A stretch of 64,000 bases of DNA from JABDKJ01 sp964609215 (GCA_964609215.1 CAZSQZ010000017.1:17217-81216); one strand, 5' to 3'. Counted from the stretch's first letter, positions 1 to 9,661 are shown. The notes: generated by a model from the sequence alone, not told the origin. Numbers and translations are program-made.

Positions 1-1206
1 GTCGCTTCCATTGCTACTTTTGATGATAAAATTGCAAGAGAATTTGTTGTCGGTGCAGCAAGCCATCATGGAAGAATTTTGGTGATGAATAGGGAGAATG
101 CAAAAATCTCAACCGGTCATGGATCTCCACTTCCAACCTTGGTTCATGGAGGGCCAGGAAGAGCCGGAGGAGGAGAAGAAATGGGAGGCATGAGAGGAGT
201 AGAACACTATCTGCAACGTTGCGCCATTCAAGGAACACCAACAACCATTACTGAGATTACAGGGATTTATCAAGCAGGATCTAAATACAAGGAAGTTCCT
301 GAAGGACACCCTTTTAAATACCATTGGGAAGACATTCAACCCAGTATGTCTTTAAAGACACACAAAAGAACAATCACCGATGGCGATGTAGTAAACTTTG
401 CTAATTTGACCTGGGATCATTTCTATGCGCATACAGATATCACCTCTTTAGAAGGCAGTATTTTTGAAAAAAGAACGGCACACGGTTACTTTATTTTAGC
501 AGCAGCAGCAGGATTATTCGTTTATCCAAATAAAGGCCCTGTTGCGGCAAACTATGGGTTGGAAGAATGTCGTTTTATTCGCCCTGTTTATCATAATGAT
601 ACCGTTTATGTTCGTCTAACATGTAAGCAAAAAGTAGAAAGAGATTGGAAGGGAAAAGAAGCTCCTTCCGGAATTGTCAAATGGTTTGTTGAGGTCTTTG
701 ATATTGAAGATGAATTGGTAGCTGTTGCAACCATTTTGACAATGGTACAAAAGAAATGTCCTTTCACAGATTTATCCAGAGGATTTATTTCTGATGTTCT
801 GAATAAACTCAAAGAAGATGCAAAACCAGAATGGGGAGAAATGAGCCCTCAAGCAATGGTAGAGCATTTAGAAGAGCAATTGGAATTGGCAATGTCTCAT
901 AAAGAAATTCCTTTTACTACTCCAGAAAAATATATAGAGAAGTATCAAGAATCATTGTATAACCATCGTGAATTTCCAAAAGGATCAGAAGCACCCTATG
1001 GGGATTTTAAAAATTTGAAGCACGCAAACTTGAACGAAGCAAAAGAAGCTTTGCTTTCTACTTATGATACCTATACTTCCTTTTTTAAAGAGAATGAAGG
1101 ATTTACTTCTATTCATCCCACTTTTGGAATTTTAAATAAATATGAATGGAACTTGTTAGGTAGGAAACATTTTCATTATCACTTCAAGCAATTTGGGCTA
1201 ATCTGA
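1..1206 (+). CDS. paaZ: PaaZ bifunctional aldehyde dehydrogenase / enoyl-CoA hydratase, 3' part, with DinB-like tail
   Basis: The 5' end lies outside the window: the frame is open from base 1 and the first visible Met (base 79) is internal. Visible residues 1-105 match the end of the PaaZ aldehyde dehydrogenase domain, with the hallmark stretches STGHGSPLPTLVHGGPGRAG and GGEEMGGMRGVEHYLQR. Residues about 105-255 are a MaoC/hotdog hydratase domain (TKRTITDGDVVNF-like start, then the substrate pocket FILAAAAGLFVYP). PaaZ opens and oxidises the oxepin-CoA ring in phenylacetate catabolism in the cytoplasm. The last about 130 residues are not part of classical PaaZ. They resemble a DinB/DUF1569 four-helix domain with the three expected metal-ligand positions (MVEHL, IHPTFG and KHFHYHFKQFG). 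The main PaaZ call is secure. The tail domain is inferred from motif spacing. Confidence 0.93.
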   Translation, partial: VASIATFDDKIAREFVVGAASHHGRILVMNRENAKISTGHGSPLPTLVHGGPGRAGGGEEMGGMRGVEHYLQRCAIQGTPTTITEITGIYQAGSKYKEVPEGHPFKYHWEDIQPSMSLKTHKRTITDGDVVNFANLTWDHFYAHTDITSLEGSIFEKRTAHGYFILAAAAGLFVYPNKGPVAANYGLEECRFIRPVYHNDTVYVRLTCKQKVERDWKGKEAPSGIVKWFVEVFDIEDELVAVATILTMVQKKCPFTDLSRGFISDVLNKLKEDAKPEWGEMSPQAMVEHLEEQLELAMSHKEIPFTTPEKYIEKYQESLYNHREFPKGSEAPYGDFKNLKHANLNEAKEALLSTYDTYTSFFKENEGFTSIHPTFGILNKYEWNLLGRKHFHYHFKQFGLI

Positions 1207-1261
1207 TTTTTTGATTTAAATTGCATCGATAATAATTTAATTTTTATAATTAAAGTTGGGT

Positions 1262-1582
1262 ATGGAGGAATTGAATAAAATAATGGTTCATGTATTAATA
1301 AAGGACTATGCTAAAGAAGGCACTCCACCAAGAATTTCTGAGAAAGAGAGACAAAGATCTTTAGCTTATCAAGCTTTTATTGGTTCTAGAATTGAGAAAA
1401 TTTGCAACAACAGTTGCAACGGTAGATGGAAATTGAAATTTGAAGAGAATGAGGCAGAAGTGTTTGATGTTACTCTTTTTGCAGACGATAGTGATGACTT
1501 AAAATTGTTAGAACAGATTGTAAGAACACAATTAGATCAGAATTTCCGAGTGCATATTTCCAAGTCCATTCTTTCAAATTGA
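1262..1582 (+). CDS. Small hypothetical protein between paa-type genes
   Basis: A 106-residue soluble protein that I do not recognise. A TTG six bases upstream is also open, but the ATG at 1262 is the more natural start. It has no signal peptide or membrane segment. The N-terminal third is basic (a run ISEKERQRS), it carries one closely spaced Cys pair (ICNNSC), and the C-terminal half is acidic and probably alpha/beta. It lies about 55 bases after paaZ and 70 bases before an enoyl-CoA hydratase on the same strand, so it is probably co-transcribed with them. A role linked to CoA-thioester catabolism is only guilt by association. Confidence 0.7.
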   Translation: MEELNKIMVHVLIKDYAKEGTPPRISEKERQRSLAYQAFIGSRIEKICNNSCNGRWKLKFEENEAEVFDVTLFADDSDDLKLLEQIVRTQLDQNFRVHISKSILSN

Positions 1583-1651
1583 ATTTGGCATAAAAAGTTT
1601 AATACCAACCCTAAACCAAGTTTTGATTTAAAATTTTTTCGAATTCATAAA

Positions 1652-2413
1652 ATGGAAGCCTACGTAAAATCAAATAAAATCGCAGAAGGAATTTTAGAAA
1701 TTGAATTTTTTCATCCAGCGCATAATTCTTTACCTAGTAATGTTTTGGCGGATTTAGCCAATGCAATTAATGAAGCAGGAAAGGATGATACGGTCACTGT
1801 AATCATTTTAAAAAGTGGAGGAGATAGAACCTTTTGCGCGGGAGCTAGCTTTAATGAATTGATATCCATTAATGATTTTCCAACAGGTAAAAAATTCTTT
1901 ATGGGCTTTGCCAATGTCATAAATGCATGTAGAACATGTCCAAAATTGATTATTGGAAGAGTGCAAGGCAAAGCTGTTGGTGGTGGAGTAGGAGTAGCTT
2001 CTGCTGTGGATTATTGTTTTGCAACAAAATTCGCTTCCGTTAAGCTCTCAGAATTAGCGGTAGGTATTGGACCATTTGTTGTTGGTCCTGCTGTTGAAAG
2101 AAAGGTTGGACTTTCTGCCATGTCTCAAATGGCTATCAATGCTGCTGAGTTTTATTCTGCTCAATGGGCGAAAGAAAAAGGTTTATATACTGAGGTCTTT
2201 GAATCAGCAGAAGAAATGGATGAAGCCATCATGAAATTAGCAACTACTTTATCCAATAGTAATCCTGAAGCACAACAGTTGATAAAAGGTGTGTTCTGGG
2301 AGGGAACTGAAGACTGGAATACCTTGCTAGAGTCTAGAGCAGAAAAGAGTGGGAAATTAGTGCTAAGTGAATACACGAAGAAAACTCTTGCAAGATTTGC
2401 AGAAAAAGTTTAG
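1652..2413 (+). CDS. Enoyl-CoA hydratase/isomerase (crotonase) family protein
   Basis: 253 residues, the usual length of a crotonase-fold enzyme. The two oxyanion-hole segments are visible: TFCAGASFNEL near residue 60 and the glycine-rich GKAVGGGVGVASAVDY near residue 105, followed by KLSELAVGIGPFVVGP. The canonical catalytic glutamates of enoyl-CoA hydratase 1 are not obvious; the second position falls in the ELAVGIGP segment. The exact reaction (hydratase, isomerase or methylglutaconyl-CoA-type) cannot be settled by eye. It follows paaZ on the same strand, which fits a PaaF/PaaG-like role in phenylacetyl-CoA breakdown. Its stop codon overlaps the stop of the convergent symporter gene. Confidence 0.9.
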   Translation: MEAYVKSNKIAEGILEIEFFHPAHNSLPSNVLADLANAINEAGKDDTVTVIILKSGGDRTFCAGASFNELISINDFPTGKKFFMGFANVINACRTCPKLIIGRVQGKAVGGGVGVASAVDYCFATKFASVKLSELAVGIGPFVVGPAVERKVGLSAMSQMAINAAEFYSAQWAKEKGLYTEVFESAEEMDEAIMKLATTLSNSNPEAQQLIKGVFWEGTEDWNTLLESRAEKSGKLVLSEYTKKTLARFAEKV

Positions 2414-3849
2414 GCAAAAACAAGCGGAATATAAAACTTAGCAAAGATTAGGAGAATCAGAATTGAAATAATATTCAAAACAATTCCAACCTTGGCCATA
2501 TCAGCTACCTTGACATAACCGCTGGCAAAAACAATTGCATTTGGTGGTGTTGCCATTGGTAACATAAATGCACAGCTTGCAGCCATGGTAATCGGAATCA
2601 GAAAATGAAGCATTGGTACGTCCATTCCTATAGCTATTCCAGCACAAACAGGTGTGAACACTGTTATCAGAGCAACATTGCTCATTAGCTCTGTTAAGAA
2701 AAGAACAATCACTGTTAGAATGGTGGAAACAACAATAATGGAAAGCCCATTCTGATTAGAGATGAAATCACCAATTAGATCTATAATTCCAACATTTTTT
2801 AGCGCTGTTGCTAAGGCCAAACCACCACCGAAAAGTATAATGATTCCCCATGGAAGTTTTCGGGTGTCTTCCCATTCTAAAACAAACATATTTTTTTGAA
2901 ATATGGGAACGCAGAAAAGTAGAAAAGCCCCAAACATACTTATCCCAGCATTTGATAAATAAATGATCGATTGAACATCATTTAATTTTCCCTTGAAAAT
3001 CCATAAGAAGATAGTAATAAGGAAAATTATGATTACAACTATCTCCGATAAATTAATGCTGCCTAATTTTTGAATCTCTTTTTGAATAATACTTTGAGGA
3101 TCGTTTAGAATTAGATTTTTGCTCCTGAAAAACACTTTTGAAAGGATAAAGAAAATGAGGGTCAACAAAACAACAGAGAAGGGAAGACCAATTGCCATCC
3201 ATTTAACAAAAGAAATCTCTATACCATAGGTGCTTTCAACAAATCCAGCCATTGCAATATTTGGTGGTGTGCCAATAAGTGTTGCAATTCCTCCTGCATT
3301 TGCGGAGAATGCAATTCCAAGCATAATCTTAAGAGCAAATTGTTTATCCTGATTGGTAAAACCATCAGAATCATTTATCAATAATTGAATGACCGATAGA
3401 GCAATGGGAAGCATAACCACCGTGCTTGCTGTATTACTTATCCACATGCTCATGATAGCCGTGGATATCATAAATCCTAGTAAAACGCGATCTGGGCTTG
3501 AGCCAGTTAATCTTATAATTCCCAAAGCAACTCGTTTATGAAGATTGACTTTTTCCAATGCCAGCGCTATTATGAACCCACCCAAGAATAAAAAAACAAT
3601 AGGGTCACCATATGAACTTCCAACTTCTCTCATGGTAGCAATGCCAAGCATTGGAAAAAAAATAATGGGGATTAGGGCGGTAACAGATATTGAAACCGCT
3701 TCCGTTAACCACCAAATGATCATCCATATTGCGATTGAGAGAACCTTGTCGGCTTCAGGGTTTACAAATTCAAATGGGATCAGGTTTAGCACCAAAAATA
3801 GCAGAGGGCCTAAAACCAATCCAATCATTTTGAATGATGAAAATCTCAT
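2410..3849 (-). CDS. SLC13/DASS family sodium:dicarboxylate (or sulfate) symporter
   Basis: 479 residues with 11-12 hydrophobic segments, a typical length for the divalent anion:Na+ symporter family. Seen motifs: WWLTEAVSISVTALIPI in the N-terminal half, the two substrate/sodium-binding SNT-type loops (ISNTASTVVMLPIA and MSNVALITVFTPV), IGTPPNIAMAGF, and the family-typical C-terminal ATPPNAIVFASGYVK. It is an inner-membrane secondary transporter. Substrate (C4-dicarboxylate, citrate or sulfate) cannot be read from sequence. The gene is convergent with the hydratase and divergent from the TonB receptor, so it is probably monocistronic. Confidence 0.92.
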   Translation of the reverse strand: MRFSSFKMIGLVLGPLLFLVLNLIPFEFVNPEADKVLSIAIWMIIWWLTEAVSISVTALIPIIFFPMLGIATMREVGSSYGDPIVFLFLGGFIIALALEKVNLHKRVALGIIRLTGSSPDRVLLGFMISTAIMSMWISNTASTVVMLPIALSVIQLLINDSDGFTNQDKQFALKIMLGIAFSANAGGIATLIGTPPNIAMAGFVESTYGIEISFVKWMAIGLPFSVVLLTLIFFILSKVFFRSKNLILNDPQSIIQKEIQKLGSINLSEIVVIIIFLITIFLWIFKGKLNDVQSIIYLSNAGISMFGAFLLFCVPIFQKNMFVLEWEDTRKLPWGIIILFGGGLALATALKNVGIIDLIGDFISNQNGLSIIVVSTILTVIVLFLTELMSNVALITVFTPVCAGIAIGMDVPMLHFLIPITMAASCAFMLPMATPPNAIVFASGYVKVADMAKVGIVLNIISILILLIFAKFYIPLVFA

Positions 3850-3988
3850 GTTTGCTAAAGTAAGAATCGTATTCCTGAATTAACAAATTGTTAGTTTTCT
3901 TATCCGCCTGTAGAAATCATTTGCCTTTAACATAATTAATGCCGATTTGGCATCGTTGTAATGTATCTTCACAGCAAATACAACCTTA

Positions 3989-6325
3989 ATGATACGAGTA
4001 TTATTCATTTTCCTGTTCGCATTATTTTCATTTAGTACATCCGCACAAGAAAAATTCACCCTTAATGGAACGATAAAAGACGTTTCGAATGGAGAAGAGT
4101 TAATTGGTGCAACTTTAATTATAAAGGAGTTGGAAACAGGCACTGTAACAAATGTATATGGTTATTATTCCATCAGTCTGCCTGCGGGAGAATATACCAT
4201 TATTGCGCGCTTTATCGGATATGAGAATACGGAAGTAATCATCGATTTAAATGCGGATACCAGAAGAGATTTCGAGCTAAAAGCTGAAAGTACAACTTTA
4301 GCTGAGGTGGAAATTATTGGTGAAAAACAAGACCAGAACATTGATGATGTGCAGATGAGTGTAGAAAAATTATCGGCCAAGGAAATTAAATCAATTCCAG
4401 CGTTTATGGGAGAGGTTGACTTGATTAAGGCCATTCAGCTTTTACCAGGCGTCCAAACAATAGGAGAGGGCACCAGCGGCATGTATGTTAGAGGAGGAAA
4501 TCATGATCAAAATTTGGTTTTATTAGATGAGTCTATTGTGTACAATGCCTCGCACATGTTGGGTATTTTTTCTGTTTTCAATACCGATGCAATTAAAGAT
4601 GTGCAATTATATAAAGGAGGAATACCAGCATTGTATGGAGGAAGATTGTCATCTGTTTTAGATATTCGAATGAATGAGGGGAATGATAAACGATTCGAGG
4701 CAACTGGAGGAATTGGAACAGTAAGTAGTCGAGCTACAATAGAATCACCATTCTTAAAAAACAAAGGTTCTTTTATGATAGCGGGCAGAAGAACCTATGC
4801 GGACTTATTTTTGAAACTTTCATCAAATCCTGACTTAAATGAAAATCAGCTCTTCTTTTATGACCTGAATGCTAAAGCAAATTACGAGATAGATAAGAAT
4901 AACAGAGTATTTGCATCAGGTTATTTTGGTAGAGATGTATTTCGCTTTGGAAATGATGCAGATGCATTTGGACTGAATTGGGGAAATGCAACCGGAACAA
5001 TTAGATGGAATCATATTTATGGTCCTAAGCTTTTCTCAAATTTAACCTTGTTGAGAAGCAACTATGATTATTTTCTGGGGCAAGATGAAGGAGTTGATGC
5101 ATTTAGTTGGACTTCAAAAATAAAGGACCTCTCTGTTAAGCTAGATTATACCTATTTCTTAAATCCGAAAAACACATTGGAATTTGGTTATCAGGGGATT
5201 CGCCATGATTTTGAACCAGGTACCGTTTCTTCAGATGATCCGCAAAGTATTATTACAGGTTTTAAATTGGACGATGAACAGGCACTTGAACATGGAATTT
5301 ATTTAAGTAATGAGCAAAAAGTAGGAAAGAATCTAACTATGGAATATGGTCTGCGCTTTTCCTTATTTCAAAATATTGGAGAAGCCACAGAATTTGTCCA
5401 TGATGCCAACTTTGAAATTATAGATACCTTAACTTTTGCTAAAGGAGAGAATTATAACTCTTATTCTGGCTTGGAACCAAGGCTTGGAATGAGATATAAG
5501 CTTAACTCCCAAAGTTCTGTTAAGGCCAGTTACAATAGAATGAATCAGTACATTCAATTGGCTTCTAATTCTACTTCTGCTACTCCTTTTGACATTTGGT
5601 TTCCAGCCAGTCCTGAAGTCAAACCGCAAACTACGGATCAAGTAGCCTTGGGTTATTTTAGAAACTTAAAAGACAATCAATATGAAACATCCATAGAAGT
5701 TTATTATAAGAAGAACGATAATGTAATAGACTTTAGAGACCATGCACAGCTTTTTTTGCAGGCAGATTTAGAAGGAGAGTTGAGGACGGGTACTGGACAA
5801 GCTTATGGTTTAGAGTTGTTGATGAGGAAAAACAAAGGAAGACTTAAAGGATTTGTAAGCTATACCTTATCAAGAGTTGAGAGAACCATTGATGGAATTA
5901 ATGGAGGAGAGACCTATTTGGCAAACTTTGACAAAAGACATGATTTTGCAATTGTGGGGAACTATGTGATTAGCGATAGAGCAACGTTAGGTTTCAACTG
6001 GGTATTGCAATCAGGAAGAGCAGTTACTTTGCCGACAGGAAGGTTCACTTATTTGGGTCAGGTTATCCCTGTTTATTCAGATAGAAATGCCGAGAGATTG
6101 CCAAGTTATCATCGATTGGACTTGGCATTAACACTTCAGCAAAAAAGAAACACAGAAAGAAAATGGAAGGGGGAATGGGTGTTCTCTGTTTACAACTTGT
6201 ATAACAGGCATAATACCTTCAGTATTAACTTTAGGCAAGAGGAAAATAATCCCGAAGTTACCTTTGCCGAGAAAACATTTCTATTCGGAATAATTCCCGC
6301 AGTTACCTATAATTTTAGATTTTAA
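3989..6325 (+). CDS. TonB-dependent receptor with carboxypeptidase-regulatory-like N-domain
   Basis: 778 residues. A signal peptide (residues 1-19, ending STSAQ) is followed by a carboxypeptidase-D regulatory-like beta-sandwich (about 23-105, with LNGTIKDVSNGEELIGATL and a YGYYSISLPAG turn). Next comes a plug domain (about 120-240: EIKSIPAFMGEVDLIKAIQ, LLPGVQTIGEGTSGMYVRGG) and an outer-membrane beta-barrel ending in aromatic Phe (VTYNFRF). It imports an unknown ligand across the outer membrane using TonB energy. The next gene, four bases downstream, encodes a DUF4249 lipoprotein, a standard pairing in Bacteroidota. No heme- or siderophore-specific signature was seen, despite the heme genes further on. 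Confidence 0.94.
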   Translation: MIRVLFIFLFALFSFSTSAQEKFTLNGTIKDVSNGEELIGATLIIKELETGTVTNVYGYYSISLPAGEYTIIARFIGYENTEVIIDLNADTRRDFELKAESTTLAEVEIIGEKQDQNIDDVQMSVEKLSAKEIKSIPAFMGEVDLIKAIQLLPGVQTIGEGTSGMYVRGGNHDQNLVLLDESIVYNASHMLGIFSVFNTDAIKDVQLYKGGIPALYGGRLSSVLDIRMNEGNDKRFEATGGIGTVSSRATIESPFLKNKGSFMIAGRRTYADLFLKLSSNPDLNENQLFFYDLNAKANYEIDKNNRVFASGYFGRDVFRFGNDADAFGLNWGNATGTIRWNHIYGPKLFSNLTLLRSNYDYFLGQDEGVDAFSWTSKIKDLSVKLDYTYFLNPKNTLEFGYQGIRHDFEPGTVSSDDPQSIITGFKLDDEQALEHGIYLSNEQKVGKNLTMEYGLRFSLFQNIGEATEFVHDANFEIIDTLTFAKGENYNSYSGLEPRLGMRYKLNSQSSVKASYNRMNQYIQLASNSTSATPFDIWFPASPEVKPQTTDQVALGYFRNLKDNQYETSIEVYYKKNDNVIDFRDHAQLFLQADLEGELRTGTGQAYGLELLMRKNKGRLKGFVSYTLSRVERTIDGINGGETYLANFDKRHDFAIVGNYVISDRATLGFNWVLQSGRAVTLPTGRFTYLGQVIPVYSDRNAERLPSYHRLDLALTLQQKRNTERKWKGEWVFSVYNLYNRHNTFSINFRQEENNPEVTFAEKTFLFGIIPAVTYNFRF

Positions 6326-6329
6326 TAAG

Positions 6330-7145
6330 ATGAGAGAGCAATATATATCAGCACTGACAATAATAATTCTAATGGCATCTTGCACAGAAAGAATAGATTT
6401 AGAATTGAACACAGACCAAAATAGAAGAATAGTAGTTGAAGGCGAAATTACACAGGAGGAAATGGCTCATGAAATTAAACTCACCTGGACCGCAGATTTT
6501 TTTGTAAACGAACTTCCCGAACCTGTGACTGGGGCAATTGTTACTATTTCAGACGGAACCAATATTTACAATTTAACTGAGCAGGGTAATACGGGGAATT
6601 ATTATACGGATCCTTCTGTTCAAGGAACACCGTTAGCTGAACATATAGTGACGATTGATTATGAAGGGCAGCTTTTTACAGGAAAAGATTTCATGTTTAG
6701 TGTTCCTGAAATTGAAATGATTGAGACAAGTGAAATTGAAGCTCCTGAGGATACTATTCCTGGGGAGTATGATTTACTATTATGGACTCAAGAAATACCA
6801 GATGAAGAAAATTGGTATATGTGGAGAGTATTTATAAACGGAGTTGCAGAAAACGATACATTATCAAACATCTTTTTCACTTCAGATCAAGGAAGCGATG
6901 GCGTCTTTTTGGAAGGAATTTCCATCTACGATTTTAAGGCATTTCCCGGAGACACTGTGGTATTAGAACAATTTGCAATTAGCGAGCAAGCAAATGATAC
7001 ATGGCTTGCTATGCTTTTGGAAACAGAATTTAGAGGTGGCTTATTCGATTCTCCTCCAGCAAATGTAGAGACCAATATGAGTAATGGAGCTTTAGGATAT
7101 TTTGGAGCTTATACTGTCTCCAGAGATACTACTATTGTTCAGTAA
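6330..7145 (+). CDS. DUF4249-type lipoprotein partner of the TonB receptor
   Basis: 271 residues. The N-terminus has a hydrophobic stretch ending in a lipobox-like LMASC (Cys18), so it is predicted to be a surface or periplasmic lipoprotein. The body is beta-rich and acidic: IVVEGEITQEE, then a Ca-binding-like PVTGAIVTISDGTNIYNL and NTGNYYTDPSVQG. This matches the DUF4249 family that accompanies CarboxypepD_reg-like TonB receptors. The start ATG lies four bases after the receptor stop, so the two are translated as one operon. Its biochemical role is unknown; a ligand-capturing subunit analogous to SusD is inference. Confidence 0.85.
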   Translation: MREQYISALTIIILMASCTERIDLELNTDQNRRIVVEGEITQEEMAHEIKLTWTADFFVNELPEPVTGAIVTISDGTNIYNLTEQGNTGNYYTDPSVQGTPLAEHIVTIDYEGQLFTGKDFMFSVPEIEMIETSEIEAPEDTIPGEYDLLLWTQEIPDEENWYMWRVFINGVAENDTLSNIFFTSDQGSDGVFLEGISIYDFKAFPGDTVVLEQFAISEQANDTWLAMLLETEFRGGLFDSPPANVETNMSNGALGYFGAYTVSRDTTIVQ

Positions 7146-7290
7146 CTTTGAGTTCGAATTTGGAAATTTGAGATTGAAATTATGTCCATGTCTGAATAAA
7201 AAAGGAAACATTTGAAATTGTCCTTCCTATTACAAAATTCTGAACAAATGCTTTGACCTTAGCAATTGATGATTTCAATTTTTAGACCTT

Positions 7291-7313
7291 CATCTCGACT
7301 ACGCTCGATGTGC
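7291..7313. repeat. Short GC-rich dispersed repeat (copy 1)
   Basis: A 23-base GC-rich element (CATCTCGACTACGCTCGATG then TGC) in an otherwise AT-rich 198-base spacer after the DUF4249 gene. It matches 21 of 23 bases with 9693-9715. Nothing else stands out in 7146-7343. Confidence 0.6.
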
Positions 7314-7343
7314 TACTCTTAAAATTTATTGAAATTGTTCATT

Positions 7344-8330
7344 TTAATCTAGTTCCGCCTCAAGAAAATCACGGGTGACTTTTTTCACGGCCTCAATATC
7401 TTTGCAGAAAAAACTACTCATCATAGAATGTGCTTCAACGGTTGGAAGCGCATGAACATATTGGTCTTCTTTTGGAACTCCCAAGCCAGCAATCATTTCC
7501 TTCATAGCATCAACTGAAACCACATCATCATGGTTGTTCTCGTCCAAGTAATAGTAAGCCACTAGGGTAGGAATCTTAACCTTTTCAAAAATTTCATTAG
7601 TCATTGTTGAGGTGAGCATAGCCTTTAGATTAATCAATGCTTCAGCTCTATATTTAGTATGCCAGTATTTTTCAACTCCTTCTGGAGCCTCCCAGGTATA
7701 GTAATCACCTCCTAATACCTTTTTTCCTATCTCAAGGCCCCAGGGTAATGTCATGATAAATGATCGAGGATCATAAAGGTCAATATTTGGTGAATAAAGG
7801 ATTTGTGAATGAATTGCAGGATCATTTTTAGCACTGGCAAATAAGGATGCTGTTCCACCAGTACTACTTGAAATTAAAACTACTTTTTCACCTAAGGTTT
7901 TTCCTACTTCAATAGCTTCTAAAGCACTTGCCATCCATTTTTCAGCAGTAAAATTGATCATAGGTTCTTTTTCAATCAGACCATGCTCGGCCAGGAGTGG
8001 AGAGTAATAGTTCATTCCAAATTCCCTGGCAATATCTGAACAAACAGGGTTCCCTTCAATGGGTGAAGCAGAAAAACCATGTAGGAAAACCATTGCATAT
8101 TCGGTCTTGAATATAGAATCTGGATTTACCCAATTGATAAATGATTCATTTCCATTTTTAATAGTTAAACCCTCCTTTTCAGAAATTAGATATTGGTCTA
8201 ACAGTTCCAATTGAGTGGGGACCGTATCCATTTCCAACTGATTATAATTGGGCATCTTAGGACTTGGCCCCATAAAAAAGATAACGACTAAAAGTAGAAG
8301 GATTAAAAGAACTATTCTTCTGATTTTCAT
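7344..8330 (-). CDS. Membrane-anchored alpha/beta hydrolase (lipase-like)
   Basis: 328 residues. Residues 5-21 form one strongly hydrophobic N-terminal helix without a clear signal-peptidase site, so the enzyme is probably anchored and faces the periplasm. The alpha/beta-hydrolase core shows the oxyanion segment VFLHGFSASP (residues 81-90), a nucleophile elbow ISSSTGGT (nucleophile probably Ser156, with Ser replacing the first Gly of GxSxG), an acidic DENNHDD region, and a C-terminal EAHSMM histidine. The substrate is unknown. The start codon overlaps the stop of the hemG-like gene by four bases (ATGA), which indicates translational coupling with the heme genes. Confidence 0.85.
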   Translation of the reverse strand: MKIRRIVLLILLLLVVIFFMGPSPKMPNYNQLEMDTVPTQLELLDQYLISEKEGLTIKNGNESFINWVNPDSIFKTEYAMVFLHGFSASPIEGNPVCSDIAREFGMNYYSPLLAEHGLIEKEPMINFTAEKWMASALEAIEVGKTLGEKVVLISSSTGGTASLFASAKNDPAIHSQILYSPNIDLYDPRSFIMTLPWGLEIGKKVLGGDYYTWEAPEGVEKYWHTKYRAEALINLKAMLTSTMTNEIFEKVKIPTLVAYYYLDENNHDDVVSVDAMKEMIAGLGVPKEDQYVHALPTVEAHSMMSSFFCKDIEAVKKVTRDFLEAELD

Positions 8331-9661
8331 GAGTTAAATGTAGCTAAATGTTTTGCATGCTTCACCACATCTCCAACACTAACCCCACTCACAAAATTTC
8401 CGGATACAACAAGATTTTCGTTTTTAGTCAATCCCTCAATTTTTGAAAGAAGTTCGGTATGTCCAATGTGAAATTGTGGAATGGCCTTTTCCCAATATGT
8501 GATTTCTCTATCCAATGGTGCACCATTTATTTTTAGTGTTTCTTCTAGAAATTTTTGAGCATTTTCAATTTGCTTGCTATCGTGGTTTTCCGCATTTTGT
8601 TCACCTATAAATGCAGTCAATGAGCTTTGTCCTTTTTGCGTTCTTCCTTCAAATACATTGGAATTGATGACTGCACCCAAAATGGCTTTACCTTCAATTT
8701 TCGGGATTAAAAAACCAAAACCTCTAGACATTTCCCCGATGTTGTGATTGTTATAGCTTAGATGAAGTAAACTCACTTTGGAATAGGGGATTTTGTTCAA
8801 TTCATCTTTCAATTCGTTATGCATGGTAAGCAGTTGGGCCAGAACATAGGAAGGCAAGCACGAAATGACTCTTTCCGTTTTAAAACTATCTTCTGTGGTT
8901 TGAATATGCCAAAGTCCTTCCTTCTTTTCAATGGAGCGGATATCTTGATTGAATACAATTTCCTCCTTGATATGCCTTGCTAGCGCATTGGTCAAATCTG
9001 CTGTGCCATTTGCAAAAGAAACAGAGATGCGTTTGTTTTTCCCTTTGTTGGCTTTCCTATCGGCTGCGCTCGAGGCGCGCATTCCGGAAATGAGCGAACC
9101 GTATTTCTTTTCCATCTCAACGAATCGCTTTATTACAAAGGCAGCTTCCATTTTTTCAGGGTCTCCTGCATAAATTCCTGAGAGTACTGCATTTCCAATT
9201 TTATCATATACTTCAGACCCGAATCGTCTACGAATAAAATTAGCCACGCTTTCGTCCTTGCTGGATTTAGAAGAGACTTTCTGTTCTCGAAGAAGACGCA
9301 TTTTTCCTTTCCAAGAAAGAATTGAAGAAGTAAAAATGCTAAACGGGCTTTGTTTTAGTCCTTTCAACCTTCCCTTTGAATAGATGAAACGCATTTTGCT
9401 TTCTTCCTTTGGGAAAAGCATTTGATCCTTTAAGCCCAACGCTTCAACTATCTCTTGTATTTCTGGAGTCAAACTAAAAGAAATAGCTGCTTTGTCAAAT
9501 AGAGAATTTCCTTTTTTAAAACTCTCAATAACACCACCGGCACGATTACTTTTTTCTAAGATAAGAAAATCCTCACCTTTCTTTTTTAAGTAAAATGCTG
9601 TAGCTAAACCTGAAAGGCCAGCTCCTAGAATTATTGTTGGATATTTTTTTTTCTCGCTCAA
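8327..9661 (-). CDS. hemG: Protoporphyrinogen oxidase, FAD-dependent (HemG/HemY type)
   Basis: 444 residues with an N-terminal dinucleotide-binding fold (IILGAGLSGLATAFYLKKKG, then LEKSNRAGGVIES) and the C-terminal flavin contact SGNFVSGVSVGDVVKHAK. This is the oxygen-dependent flavoprotein family called HemY in Bacillus and HemG/PPOX elsewhere, not the small flavodoxin-like E. coli HemG. Because a HemF is present in this locus, the expected substrate is protoporphyrinogen IX, giving protoporphyrin IX for HemH. The sequence cannot exclude the coproporphyrinogen-oxidising variant. It lies between hemH (126 bases upstream) and the hydrolase (4-base overlap). Confidence 0.9.
   Translation of the reverse strand: MSEKKKYPTIILGAGLSGLATAFYLKKKGEDFLILEKSNRAGGVIESFKKGNSLFDKAAISFSLTPEIQEIVEALGLKDQMLFPKEESKMRFIYSKGRLKGLKQSPFSIFTSSILSWKGKMRLLREQKVSSKSSKDESVANFIRRRFGSEVYDKIGNAVLSGIYAGDPEKMEAAFVIKRFVEMEKKYGSLISGMRASSAADRKANKGKNKRISVSFANGTADLTNALARHIKEEIVFNQDIRSIEKKEGLWHIQTTEDSFKTERVISCLPSYVLAQLLTMHNELKDELNKIPYSKVSLLHLSYNNHNIGEMSRGFGFLIPKIEGKAILGAVINSNVFEGRTQKGQSSLTAFIGEQNAENHDSKQIENAQKFLEETLKINGAPLDREITYWEKAIPQFHIGHTELLSKIEGLTKNENLVVSGNFVSGVSVGDVVKHAKHLATFNS

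Noticed and set aside
3880..4143. Minus-strand frame of 87 codons between the symporter and TonB receptor genes
   Set aside because: It mostly overlaps the receptor signal peptide and regulatory-like domain in antisense and has no recognisable protein features.
9047..9086. Frameshift or insertion in the FAD oxidase gene at a GC-rich patch
   Set aside because: The frame is continuous and the flanking motifs are intact. The patch encodes a plausible surface loop (RASSAADRKANKG).
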